Under the pieces are notes generated by a model, which saw nothing but the letters and a program-made list of their open reading frames with translations, had not been told where the DNA came from and did no database searches. From NCBI GenBank assembly GCA_937982505.1, contig CALJLV010000118.1, positions 1-61,572 on the forward strand: a stretch of 61,572 nt of DNA, given 5' to 3'. This DNA comes from an uncultured Desulfobacteraceae bacterium. GTDB lineage: Bacteria; Desulfobacterota; Desulfobacteria; Desulfobacterales; UBA2174. Each line of letters starts with the position of its first letter. Position 1 is the stretch's first letter. The position numbers were made by a program, and so were the translations under genes. Below, in pieces: positions 16,086 through 24,280 of this stretch.

Positions 16086-17021
16086 ATGAGCAAGGTTGTC
16101 AGCATGAAGGAAGCCATCTCGCAACACGTTTCCGACGGCGCCTTTGTCTATCTGGGCGGCTACATCTGCCGGCCGCCGTCGGCCGCCATCCATGAAATCA
16201 TCCGCCAGGGGATCAAGGATCTTACCGTGACGCGCGCCAACGCGGCCGACGACTTCGACATGCTCATCGGCGTCGGCGCGGTGCGCCGTTTCATCGCCAC
16301 CTTCCTGTCCCTGGGGGTTTACGGTTTGGGCCGCTGCTACCGCCGGTCCCTGGAAAAGGGAATTCCCCATAAGATCGAGGTCGAGGAGTACACCAACCTT
16401 TCGCTGCCCATGATGCTGCTGGCCGGGGCCATGGGGATGCCCTTCGTGCCCACGGCGGACATGGCCGGTTCGGATCTGCTGAAAATCAGATCGTTCATGG
16501 GCGAAAACAAGTACCGCCAGATCGATTCGCCCTTCGACGGCCGGCCCGTCGTCCTGGTGCCGGCCCTGACCCCGGACGTGGGCATCATCCATGTCCAGCA
16601 GGCCGACGAGGACGGCAACGCGCAGATCTGGGGCATCGGCGGCGACTGCCAGGTGGGGGCCATGGCCTCCAAGAAGGTCATCGTGACCTGCGAGCGGGTC
16701 GTGAGCCGCGAGACCATCGGCAAGGACCCGTCGCGCACCATCGTGCCGGCCTTCAAGGTGGCGGCCGTGGTCGAGGAACCCTTCGGGGCCCATCCGGGCT
16801 ACACGCCGGGGTTTTACGACGTGGACTTCGGGATCGGCTATCTCTACCAGCAGGCCTCCAACACCGTCGAAGGGTTCGATGCCTTCGTCAAGGAATGGGT
16901 CCTGGATCTGCCGGACCGCAACGCCTACATCCAGCACTACATCCAGCGCTTCGGCTACCAGGGGTTCAAGAAGCTCCACGCCAAATTCGATTACGGCTAC
17001 CCGGTGAGCTACGCCTACTGA
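16086..17021 (+). CDS. CoA-transferase subunit A (glutaconate CoA-transferase-like)
   Basis: A 311-residue class I CoA-transferase alpha subunit. It opens KVVSMKEAISQHVSDGAFVYLGG, the usual glycine-rich CoA-binding start, and carries PVVLVPALTPDVGIIHVQQADEDGNAQIWG, strongly conserved in GctA-like proteins. The size agrees with the family. The ATG has AAAGGAG at good spacing, 68 bases after the glycyl radical gene. With the subunit B gene it would move CoA between an acyl-CoA donor and an organic acid, the probable activation step for the acid made or imported by this block. GctA-like proteins also include itaconate and other dicarboxylate CoA-transferases. Confidence 0.88.
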   Translation: MSKVVSMKEAISQHVSDGAFVYLGGYICRPPSAAIHEIIRQGIKDLTVTRANAADDFDMLIGVGAVRRFIATFLSLGVYGLGRCYRRSLEKGIPHKIEVEEYTNLSLPMMLLAGAMGMPFVPTADMAGSDLLKIRSFMGENKYRQIDSPFDGRPVVLVPALTPDVGIIHVQQADEDGNAQIWGIGGDCQVGAMASKKVIVTCERVVSRETIGKDPSRTIVPAFKVAAVVEEPFGAHPGYTPGFYDVDFGIGYLYQQASNTVEGFDAFVKEWVLDLPDRNAYIQHYIQRFGYQGFKKLHAKFDYGYPVSYAY

Positions 17022-17036
17022 TGAAAATATCAGGGC

Positions 17037-17108
17037 CTCTCGCAGAGTACGCAGAGGTCGCAGAGAAAAGACCCTGATGAGCGATTCTCTCTGCGAACTC
17101 GGCGAGAG
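17037..17108 (+). repeat. Nested hairpin between CoA-transferase subunit genes
   Basis: Two nested inverted repeats occupy the gap. The outer pair is CTCTCGC (17037-17043) with GCGAGAG (17102-17108). The inner pair is TCGCAGAGA (17058-17066) with TCTCTGCGA (17088-17096). The motif CGCAGAG is also tandemly repeated. No T-run follows, so this is not an intrinsic terminator. It may be an mRNA stability or processing structure, or a dispersed palindromic repeat. Confidence 0.6.
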
Positions 17109-17156
17109 CCAAGCTCGCCCCGCTTCCAAGAAACACCCCGAGAGGAGATCGGCAAC

Positions 17157-17954
17157 ATGAGCGACGCCAAGGACTACATCAAACCGGAACTGATGGCCTG
17201 CTGCGGGGCACGGGAGATCCGCGACCACGATGTGGTGATCGTCGGCACCGGGTTTCCGGCCATGGCGGCCAACATCGCCAAGCATACCCACGCTCCCCAC
17301 GCCACCATGGTCCAGGAATCCGGGGTCATCGACGCCCGGCCCCTGCGCCCGGCCCTGTCGGTGGGCGATCCGTGCCTCAACCCGGGCGCGGCCATGATCG
17401 GAGGGCTGGTGGACGTGATGGGGATGCTGCTCCAGGCCGGCAACATCCAAGTGGGCTTTCTCTCCGGCAGTCAGGTGGACAAGTTCGGCAACATCAACAC
17501 CACCGCCATCGGTGCCTACGAGGCGCCCAAGAGCCGCCTGCCGGGCAGCGGGGGAGCCAACCCCATCGGATCTTTGGCCCGCCGCACCCTGATCATCGCC
17601 CTGCACGACCGGCGGCGCCTGGCCGAAAAGGTCGATTTCATCACCACCCCCGGCTACATCGACGGCCCCGGGGCCCGGGAGAAATGCGGGCTGCCGGCGG
17701 GCACCGGCCCGGCGGTGATCATCACCAACAAGGCCGTGATGCGCTTCGACCCGCAAACCTGCGAGGCCTACCTGGCCACCTTTCATCCGGATTGCACCAT
17801 CGAGGAGATCCGCGCCAACACGCCCTGGGATCTGAAGGTGGCCCCGGGTGCGGGCCCCACCGAACCGCCCACGGCGGAGGAATTGCGCGTGCTCCACGAG
17901 ATCCTCGATCCCCATCGCATGATCCGCATCTACGAGCAGCGCGGCTATGTCTGA
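17157..17954 (+). CDS. CoA-transferase subunit B (glutaconate CoA-transferase-like)
   Basis: A 265-residue beta subunit partner of the preceding gene. It starts KPELMACCGAREIRDHDVVIVGTG, typical of GctB-like proteins. The segment MVQESGVIDARP holds the glutamate expected to form the glutamyl-CoA thioester. Downstream, GSQVDKFGNINTTAIG and FITTPGYIDGPGAREKCGL are family-conserved. GAGGAG precedes the ATG. The 135-base gap from subunit A, filled by a hairpin, is unusual because the two subunits normally overlap or nearly do. Confidence 0.88.
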   Translation: MSDAKDYIKPELMACCGAREIRDHDVVIVGTGFPAMAANIAKHTHAPHATMVQESGVIDARPLRPALSVGDPCLNPGAAMIGGLVDVMGMLLQAGNIQVGFLSGSQVDKFGNINTTAIGAYEAPKSRLPGSGGANPIGSLARRTLIIALHDRRRLAEKVDFITTPGYIDGPGAREKCGLPAGTGPAVIITNKAVMRFDPQTCEAYLATFHPDCTIEEIRANTPWDLKVAPGAGPTEPPTAEELRVLHEILDPHRMIRIYEQRGYV

Positions 17955-17990
17955 CCCGGGCCGCGAGGCTTGCGCCAAGGAGGTTGCCCC

Positions 17991-19358
17991 ATGGAATACA
18001 CCCGGAAACTGGCCGAGTTCTGCGCCGCCGTCTCTTTGAAATCCCTGCCGGCCGAGGTGGTTCACAAGGCCAAGCTGTGCATCCTGGACTACGTGGCCAA
18101 TGTGTACGGTTCGCTGGCCTTACAGACCGTGCACGACCTGGCGGCCCACATCCGCGACCTGGGCGGCCCGGAGCGGGTCACGGCCCTGGGCTGCGGGTTC
18201 AAGACCGATCTGCACCACGGCGCCTTTGTCAACGGCGTGACCGCCGAGGCCATCGAGGCCCAGGACGGGTTGCGCTTCGGCGGCAACCATCCGGGCACCG
18301 CCGTGATCCCGGCGGCCCTGGCCGTGGCCGAGGACCGGGGCGGTAGCGGCGCCGCGGTCCTCGAAGCGGTGGTGGCCGGCTACGAGGCGGCCAACCGCCC
18401 GGCGGCGGCCATGCACCCCTGGCACACCCTGGGCGGATTCCTGCCCACCGGCACCTGCGGCACCTTCGGGGCCGCCGCGGCCGCCGCGCGGCTGATGGGC
18501 CTGGATCCGAAACGGCTCCTTTCGGCCCTGGGCAACGCCGGCTATCTGCTGCCCCTGTCCATGGCCGAACAACTCATGGGCGGATTCACCATCAAGATCG
18601 TCCAGGGCGGTCAGGCCGCCAGCGCCGGGATCATGGCCGCCGGCCTGGCATCCGTCGGCATCACCGGAGCGCCCTACGTGCTGGAAGGCTCGGCCCTGAA
18701 CGGCGGGTTCGCTAAGATCACTTCGGCCTCGGCCCCCAATTACGACCGGATCACCGACGGCCTGGGCGAGCATTTCTCCATCCTGGACGTCTACTTCAAG
18801 CCCTTCACCGCCTGTCGCCACACCCACGGCGCGGCCCAGGCGGCCCTGGAACTGGCCGCCGAACGCCCGATCCGGACCACGGACGTCGAAGCGATCACCG
18901 TGCACACCTACGGGATCGCCGAACTGGCGGTGGGAAAAGGCCTGGGCGAAACGCCCACCTTTGTTTCGGCCCAATTTTCCCTGCCCTACGTGGTGGCCGT
19001 GTGCCTGGTCGACGGCCGGCTGGGCCCCGAACAGCTCACCGAGGCGCGCATCCAGGACCCGGATCTGGTCAACTTGAGCCGACGGGTGACGGTGAAAACC
19101 GACGAAGACTTGAACAAGCGCTATCCGGGCCAAACCGCCAGCCGGGTGGAGGTCCGCCTGGCCGACGGGTCGGTTCGCAGCCGCCAGGTGGACATCCCCA
19201 AGGGAGATCCGCGCGATCCCATGGAGGCCGCCGACCTGGAGCTGAAGCTGCGGCATTTTGCCGCCGGCCGGGACCCGAAACAGCTCTCGCGCATCTTTGA
19301 GACAGCGCTCAACCTGGAACGCATCCGCGATATTCGCGAACTCACCGACCTGATCTGA
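17991..19358 (+). CDS. MmgE/PrpD family protein
   Basis: A 455-residue member of the MmgE/PrpD family, which includes 2-methylcitrate dehydratase, cis-aconitate decarboxylase and iminodisuccinate epimerase. Recognisable features are the helical N-terminus (KAKLCILDYVANVYGS), the loop around FVNGVTAEAIEAQDG, HPWHTLGGFLPTGTCGTFGAAAAAARL, and KPFTACRHTHGAAQAALEL in the lid domain. The length is typical. AAGGAGG lies upstream of the ATG at 17991. The presence of a family acting on di- and tricarboxylic acids hints that the pathway handles a polycarboxylate or a branched acid, but the exact reaction cannot be assigned. Confidence 0.9.
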   Translation: MEYTRKLAEFCAAVSLKSLPAEVVHKAKLCILDYVANVYGSLALQTVHDLAAHIRDLGGPERVTALGCGFKTDLHHGAFVNGVTAEAIEAQDGLRFGGNHPGTAVIPAALAVAEDRGGSGAAVLEAVVAGYEAANRPAAAMHPWHTLGGFLPTGTCGTFGAAAAAARLMGLDPKRLLSALGNAGYLLPLSMAEQLMGGFTIKIVQGGQAASAGIMAAGLASVGITGAPYVLEGSALNGGFAKITSASAPNYDRITDGLGEHFSILDVYFKPFTACRHTHGAAQAALELAAERPIRTTDVEAITVHTYGIAELAVGKGLGETPTFVSAQFSLPYVVAVCLVDGRLGPEQLTEARIQDPDLVNLSRRVTVKTDEDLNKRYPGQTASRVEVRLADGSVRSRQVDIPKGDPRDPMEAADLELKLRHFAAGRDPKQLSRIFETALNLERIRDIRELTDLI

Positions 19359-19372
19359 CCGGAGGAAGACGC

Positions 19373-20533
19373 ATGGATTTCAGCCTGACCCGGGAGCAAA
19401 CCATGCTCCTTGACAGCCTGCGCGAGGTGGCGCGCAAGGAAAATTTCCGCGACCTGGCCGCGGAAATCGACCGCAGCGAACAATTTCCCACCCACCTGAT
19501 CAAACTCTACGCCGACATGGGCCTGCTCGGCATGACCCTCTCGCCCGAGCACGGAGGCCAGGGGGAAAGCGCCCTGACCGCGGTGTTGGCCATCGAGGAG
19601 CTGGCCAAGTGGAGCCCGATGATCGCCGCCCCGGTCTTCGAGTCCAACGTCGGTCCGGTGCGGGTCATCGACATGTTCGGCACCGATGCCCAGAAGCAGC
19701 GCATCCTGCCCGGGGTCTGCCGGGGCGACTACAGCGTCTCGGTGTGCATGACCGAACCGGAAGCCGGCTCGGATCTGACCGCCCTGGGCACAACGGTTTC
19801 CGACACCGGCGACGGCCCGCGTCTCAACGGCCAGAAGGCCTTCATCACCGGCGGCGGCCATGCCAGCCACTACCTGGTCTACACCCGCTTCGGCGAGACC
19901 CTGGGCTACAAGGGGATCGGGGCGGTGATCGTGGAAAAGGGGATGGAAGGCTTTTCCTTCGGCAAGCAGGAAAAGTTCATGGGCCTGCGGGGGATGCCGT
20001 CGTGCGGCCTGTACTTCGACAACGTGAAAATCCCCGAGGAAAACGTGGTGATCCGGGCCGGCGATTTCGGCAAGCTGATGCTCACCTTCGACATCGAGCG
20101 CTGCGGCAACGCCGCCATGTGCCTGGGCACCGCCGGCGGGGCCTTGGAAGAAGCCAAACGCTACGCCTTGCAACGCAAGGCCTTCGGCCGGCCGATCTGC
20201 GAGTTTCAGGCGGTGCAGTTCATGGTGGCCGACATGGCCATGCACCTGGATGCGGCCCGCCTGCTCGTCTACCGGGCCGCCAACGGCGCCGGCCAGGGCC
20301 TGCCGTCGATCTACGAGGCCTCCCTGGCCAAGAGCTTTGCCAACGAGATGGTGCGCCAGGTCACCGACGATGCCATGCAGATCTTCGGCGGCTACGGCTA
20401 CAGTTGCGATTACCCCATCGAGCGCATGTGCCGCGACGCCCGGGCCTGGGGGGTGGCCGGCGGCACCTTGCAGATGCTCAAGGTGACGATTGCCAGCATG
20501 CTCTTCGGCCGGCGTTTCAACCAGCGTGCCTGA
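19373..20533 (+). CDS. Acyl-CoA dehydrogenase with IVD/LCAD-type catalytic base
   Basis: A 386-residue FAD-dependent acyl-CoA dehydrogenase introducing a C2-C3 double bond, with electrons normally passed to ETF. It has CMTEPEAGSDLTAL (FAD and substrate binding), GQKAFITGG, KAFGRPICEFQAVQ and DAMQIFGGYGY. The glutamate of the usual C-terminal YEGT motif is missing (WGVAGGTLQM). Instead Glu242 in FDIERCGNAA aligns with the catalytic Glu254 of isovaleryl-CoA dehydrogenase (LDLER), an alternative base position known from IVD and LCAD. Fourteen bases separate it from the PrpD gene, with GGAGG upstream. A branched or substituted acyl-CoA substrate is therefore suggested. Confidence 0.92.
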   Translation: MDFSLTREQTMLLDSLREVARKENFRDLAAEIDRSEQFPTHLIKLYADMGLLGMTLSPEHGGQGESALTAVLAIEELAKWSPMIAAPVFESNVGPVRVIDMFGTDAQKQRILPGVCRGDYSVSVCMTEPEAGSDLTALGTTVSDTGDGPRLNGQKAFITGGGHASHYLVYTRFGETLGYKGIGAVIVEKGMEGFSFGKQEKFMGLRGMPSCGLYFDNVKIPEENVVIRAGDFGKLMLTFDIERCGNAAMCLGTAGGALEEAKRYALQRKAFGRPICEFQAVQFMVADMAMHLDAARLLVYRAANGAGQGLPSIYEASLAKSFANEMVRQVTDDAMQIFGGYGYSCDYPIERMCRDARAWGVAGGTLQMLKVTIASMLFGRRFNQRA

Positions 20534-20586
20534 GCCCCGTTCCGGCCGGACACAACGGCCCGTGATTCCGCAATGGCCCTCCGTAG

Positions 20587-20728
20587 GGGAGGAGTTTATC
20601 TCCTCCCGCAAAACAGTCACATTTTCACGCTCGGTGCGATTTGGCCGGGCTGGGGGCGGGGATGAACCCCGCACCCGACGAAATAATGGCGGTGCAAGGG
20701 CTTGCAGGGGAGGCATTCACGCCCTCCC
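20587..20728 (+). repeat. Cluster of three G-rich hairpins
   Basis: The 285-base gap after the acyl-CoA dehydrogenase gene holds no gene but three successive palindromes of similar build, spaced about 60 to 70 bases: GGGAGGAG-TTTAT-CTCCTCCC (20587-20607), GCGGGG-ATGAA-CCCCGC (20656-20672) and GGGGAGGC-ATTCAC-GCCCTCCC (20707-20728, one unpaired base). All share a G-rich left arm, a short AT-rich loop and a C-rich right arm. No U-tract follows, so they look like a repeat array (REP/BIME-like) or mRNA-processing structures rather than simple terminators. Confidence 0.65.
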
Positions 20729-20818
20729 AGAAAATGCGGTGCGATTCCGGGCACCGGACTGGACACCCGAGACACTTTGCAACTTTTTTAGGCACTCAAC
20801 CCAAGGGGGGAATCACCC

Positions 20819-21259
20819 ATGAGCCAGTACTACCGCGACGCGGCGCATCTCTACGAAATCTACAACTACTTTCTCGACCAGGTGCTCCGGGACGACAAGA
20901 TCGGCCCCAAGATGGCCAAGGCCGGGATCATCATCCGTTTCATCTACACCGACCCGGACAGCGAGATCACCATCGACCTGAAAAACCCGCCAACCCAGCC
21001 CGGCTACTACGGCACCTTCTACCTGGGGCCGACGGACCTGAAGGAAGATGTCTGGTCCAAGCAGAGCGCCGACCACTCCCACCGCTTCTGGCACGGGCTG
21101 GAAAACCCGGTGGCCGCCGTGACGCGCGGCAAGGTCAAGCAGGGGGGCAAGATCACCGCCATGCTCAAACTGCTGCCGGTGGTCAAGCCGACCTTCGCGC
21201 GTTTTCCGGAGATCCTGCGCGAAATGGGTTACGCGGACCTGGTGGTGACCAAAAAGTAA
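20819..21259 (+). CDS. SCP2 sterol-binding domain protein
   Basis: A 146-residue protein resembling bacterial SCP2-like proteins, which bind lipids or acyl-CoA in a hydrophobic tunnel. The central strands IIIRFIYTDPDSEITIDL, GTFYLGPTDLKEDVWSKQSADHSHRFWHG and the C-terminal GKITAMLKLLPVVKPTFARFPEIL follow the family pattern, in which a repeating substrate-carrier core ends in helices. The ATG is preceded by AAGGGGGG. It lies between the acyl-CoA dehydrogenase and the TRAP genes, so carriage of a hydrophobic acyl intermediate is plausible but unproven. Confidence 0.75.
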   Translation: MSQYYRDAAHLYEIYNYFLDQVLRDDKIGPKMAKAGIIIRFIYTDPDSEITIDLKNPPTQPGYYGTFYLGPTDLKEDVWSKQSADHSHRFWHGLENPVAAVTRGKVKQGGKITAMLKLLPVVKPTFARFPEILREMGYADLVVTKK

Positions 21260-21287
21260 ACCTCGCCGAAGCGGGTAACCCATAGTC

Positions 21288-22577
21288 ATGATCATTGCAG
21301 GCGTCCTGATCCTTCTGCTGGTTTTTCTGGCCGCCGGCATGCCGGTGGCCGTGGCCCTGGGTGTCAGCGGCATCCTCGGCCTCTACTGGTCCGGCGGTGT
21401 CGATGCCGTCACCAGCATCATGTCCACGGTGCCCTACCGCACCACGGCCGACTACAACCTGACCACCGTGCCGATGTTCATCCTCATGGCCCAGTTCATC
21501 GCCGCCAGCGGCATTGTGGCCGAGGTTTTCACCGCGGCCCGGCGCTGGATGGAGCGGCTTCCGGGCGGGCTGGCCATCGCCACGGTCCTGGCCTCGGCCG
21601 GAGTGGCGGCCATGTCGGGCTCCAGCACGGCCTCGGCGGCCGCCATGGCCACGGTGACCGTGCCGGAAATGAAGCGCCACGGCTACAGCGAAACCGTGGC
21701 CGCCGGGGTGGTGACCGTGGCCGGAACCCTGGCCATCATGATTCCACCCAGCATCGGGCTGGTGCTCTACGGGATCATCACCGGCAACTCGGTGGGCAAG
21801 ATGCTCATGGCCGGATTGATCCCCGGCCTGCTCACCGCCGCGGTCTACTGCCTCGGCATCTTCTCATGGGGCAAGGTTCGGCCCGGGGTCATGCCCCCGC
21901 CCACCCGGGATTTCGACTGGCCCGCGCGCTGGCAATCCCTCAAGCCCCTGTGGGCCTTCATGATGTTGACCGTTGTAGTGCTCGGCGCGCTCTACCTGGG
22001 TCTGGCCACCCCCACCGAGGCGTCGGCCGTGGGCGCCCTGGGCGCCTGGATCATTCCGCTGCTGCGCAAACGGATGCCCCGGCAGGCCTTTTTCGCGGCG
22101 GTGACCAAGACGGCCTACATTACCACCATGATCTTTACCATCATGATCGGCGCCATGATCTTCGGCTATTTTCTCACCTACACCCAGGCCACCCAGAACC
22201 TGATCGGTTGGGTGGGAGATTTGGCCCTGGCCCCCTGGCAGGTTCTGGGCGCCGTGATGCTCATCGTGATCCTGATGGGTTGTTTCATGGATCAGGTGGC
22301 CATCCTGCTTATCATCCTGCCGCTGATCTACCCGTTGGTGACCGGTCTGGGCTACGATCCGATCTGGTTCGGCATCATCTGCATCAAGCTGGGCGAGATC
22401 GGTCTGGTGACCCCGCCGGTGGGCATGAACGCCTACGTGGTGAGCGCGGCCACCGGCGTTCCGCTGGAAACGGTGTTTCGCGGGGTGGGGGTCATGCTGG
22501 CCTTCGAGATGGTCTCGGCCGTGCTGCTGCTGGTTTTTCCGGCCTTGTCCACCTGGCTGCCGGCGATGATGTTTTAG
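21288..22577 (+). CDS. dctM: TRAP transporter large permease (DctM)
   Basis: A 429-residue inner-membrane protein with about 12 hydrophobic helices, the transport subunit of a sodium-driven TRAP system. Family marks include AAGMPVAVALGVSGILGL, AMSGSSTASAAAMATVTVPEMKRHGY, IMIPPSIGLVLYGIITGNSVGKM, and the C-terminal LGEIGLVTPPVGMNAYVVSA. The length is standard. It starts 28 bases after the SCP2 gene and is followed by the binding protein and small permease, an M-P-Q order rather than the common P-Q-M. It is the expected import system for the organic anion degraded by this block. Confidence 0.95.
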   Translation: MIIAGVLILLLVFLAAGMPVAVALGVSGILGLYWSGGVDAVTSIMSTVPYRTTADYNLTTVPMFILMAQFIAASGIVAEVFTAARRWMERLPGGLAIATVLASAGVAAMSGSSTASAAAMATVTVPEMKRHGYSETVAAGVVTVAGTLAIMIPPSIGLVLYGIITGNSVGKMLMAGLIPGLLTAAVYCLGIFSWGKVRPGVMPPPTRDFDWPARWQSLKPLWAFMMLTVVVLGALYLGLATPTEASAVGALGAWIIPLLRKRMPRQAFFAAVTKTAYITTMIFTIMIGAMIFGYFLTYTQATQNLIGWVGDLALAPWQVLGAVMLIVILMGCFMDQVAILLIILPLIYPLVTGLGYDPIWFGIICIKLGEIGLVTPPVGMNAYVVSAATGVPLETVFRGVGVMLAFEMVSAVLLLVFPALSTWLPAMMF

Positions 22578-22600
22578 AAATCAAAATAAGGAGGAAAGCG

Positions 22601-23632
22601 ATGAGGCCCATTCTGTCGATTTTTGCCGTGCTGCTGATCCTGTTGGCCTCCGGCGCGCCGGCGGCCCCGGCCGCCGACGAGACGCTGCACCTGAAGATGG
22701 CCGACTATTTTCCCATCGGCCACCTCGGGCACCAGACGGCCCTGCGGTTCATCGCGCGGATTGCCGAACTGTCCGGCGGCAAAATCCAGATCGACTACTA
22801 CCCGGCCCAGCAACTGGGCAAGGCCCAGGACCTGCTGCGCATGTGCAGCATGGGGGCCACGGACATCGCCGGGGTGGCACCGTCCCTGTTTGCCGGTCAG
22901 GTGCCGCTGAACACGGTGATCGTGCTGCCGCTGTGGACCACGGCCACCGAAGGAACGCGCATCTACACCCGGCTGATGGAAACCAGCCCCGAGCTGTCGC
23001 AGGAATTTTTGCGCTACGGGGTGCGGCCCATCGTCACGGTCACCACCAGCCAGTACGACGTGGGCACGGTGAACAAAGCGGTGCGCACCCCGGAAGATCT
23101 CAAGGGCCTGCGGCTCAAGTCCTCGGGGGGGATCTTCGTCAAGATCGCCAAGTGCTACGGCATCACCCCGGTCAACATCCCCGGGCCTGAACTCTACGAG
23201 GCCACCCGGCGGGGCATCGTGGACGGCAACATTCTTTCCTTCGGCAGCGTGGACGGTTACAAGCTTCAGGAAGTGGAAAAATTTCACACCCTGGGCCTGA
23301 AGATGGGCGGCTTCCCGTCGACCTATCAGATCAACGAAAAGGTCTGGCAGCGGCTCACCCCGGATCAGCGCGAGATCATCCTCAAAGCCGCCGCGGAAGG
23401 CGCCGAGTGGTTCGCCGCGACCTGGGACCGGCAGCAGGAGGACCTGTCCCGGCGCTTCGAGGCCGAGGGGATGAAGATCTACCGGGTGCCGGCCGCCGAC
23501 CGGGAAAAGTGGTTTGCCCCCCTGGCGGGCATCGAGGTCGAGTGGATTGCAAATCTGGAAAAGCGCGGTCTTCCGGCCAAGAAAGTCTTTGCCGATTTCA
23601 AGCGCTTGAGCCAGGACATCGTGGCGCGCTGA
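22601..23632 (+). CDS. dctP: TRAP transporter substrate-binding protein (DctP)
   Basis: A 343-residue periplasmic binding protein. An N-terminal signal peptide (hydrophobic FAVLLILLASGAPAAPA with an AxA cleavage site near residue 24) is clear. The mature protein has ADYFPIGHLGHQTALRF, YYPAQQLGKAQDLL and the family hinge GLRLKSSGGIFVKIAKCYGITPVNI, where DctP proteins place the arginine that binds the carboxylate. AAGGAGG lies at ideal distance before the ATG. It determines the specificity of the transporter, so ligand screening of this protein would be the most direct way to learn the substrate of the pathway. Confidence 0.94.
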   Translation: MRPILSIFAVLLILLASGAPAAPAADETLHLKMADYFPIGHLGHQTALRFIARIAELSGGKIQIDYYPAQQLGKAQDLLRMCSMGATDIAGVAPSLFAGQVPLNTVIVLPLWTTATEGTRIYTRLMETSPELSQEFLRYGVRPIVTVTTSQYDVGTVNKAVRTPEDLKGLRLKSSGGIFVKIAKCYGITPVNIPGPELYEATRRGIVDGNILSFGSVDGYKLQEVEKFHTLGLKMGGFPSTYQINEKVWQRLTPDQREIILKAAAEGAEWFAATWDRQQEDLSRRFEAEGMKIYRVPAADREKWFAPLAGIEVEWIANLEKRGLPAKKVFADFKRLSQDIVAR

Positions 23633-23670
23633 AACCGGCGCGCAACGGTGACGATGGGAGCGCAAAGACC

Positions 23671-24210
23671 ATGGCCATGCCAAAAGTCGCAAAGCTGATC
23701 GATGCGGTGGAATGGATCTGGGTGGCGGGCAGCGCCGCCAGTCTGGTGCTGATCATGGTGCTGACCAGCGTGGACGTTTTCTTAAGAAAGCTCAGCCCCT
23801 GCAGCGTTCCGGCGCTCTTTGAGATCATCTCCGATTATCTCATGGTGGCCCTGGTCTTTCTGGCCGTCTCCCGGGTGTATCGCCTCGGCGGGCATGTGCG
23901 CGTGACCCTGATCGAGCAGATGCTGCCGGATGCGCTCCGGCGCATCTTGCAGCGCATCATGGATGCCGCGGCCCTCCTGTTCTTTTTGCTCATCGCCGTC
24001 ATGGGCTGGCAAAGCGCCCGCAGCGCCATGCTCTTTCAGGAGGTGTCCAGCTCGGTGCTGGCCTATCCCCTGGCCCCGGCCCTGTTCATCGTCCCGGCCG
24101 GAGCGGGCCTGACCTGTCTGCGGGCCCTCCAGGCGCTGTGCTTCGGGGCACCGCCCAGGCCGGCCGCCGGGTCGCCGGCCAAATCGCCAGGCTTGCATCC
24201 ATCACGGTGA
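23671..24210 (+). CDS. dctQ: TRAP transporter small permease (DctQ)
   Basis: A 179-residue membrane protein with four predicted helices: WIWVAGSAASLVLIMVLTSVDVFL, ISDYLMVALVFLAVSRVY, AAALLFFLLIAVMGW and APALFIVPAGAGLTCL. The DVFLRK motif after helix 1 and YRLGGHVRVTLI after helix 2 are characteristic of DctQ. GGGAGCG precedes the ATG at 23671, and a second ATG two codons later is possible. It sits 38 bases after dctP and completes the TRAP set. Confidence 0.92.
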   Translation: MAMPKVAKLIDAVEWIWVAGSAASLVLIMVLTSVDVFLRKLSPCSVPALFEIISDYLMVALVFLAVSRVYRLGGHVRVTLIEQMLPDALRRILQRIMDAAALLFFLLIAVMGWQSARSAMLFQEVSSSVLAYPLAPALFIVPAGAGLTCLRALQALCFGAPPRPAAGSPAKSPGLHPSR

Positions 24211-24280
24211 CGACTGTTTGTTCCGTTGTCGCGGTGGGGTGAAAAACAGCCATTTTTTTTAACAACCGGAGACATCCGCC

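Noticed and set aside
13636..20533. Fumarate-adding (benzylsuccinate-type) pathway: glycyl radical enzyme plus CoA-transferase plus acyl-CoA dehydrogenase
   Set aside because: The gene logic is similar, but the CoA-transferase here is GctAB-like rather than the class III BbsEF type, no small Bss subunits are seen, and the catalytic loop is C-x-E-P as in eliminases. It remains a weak alternative.
13636..24210. Isethionate or dihydroxypropanesulfonate sulfolyase locus
   Set aside because: TRAP import and a glycyl radical enzyme would fit, but the CoA-transferase, PrpD and acyl-CoA dehydrogenase do not, and no sulfite reductase or dedicated alcohol dehydrogenase accompanies it.
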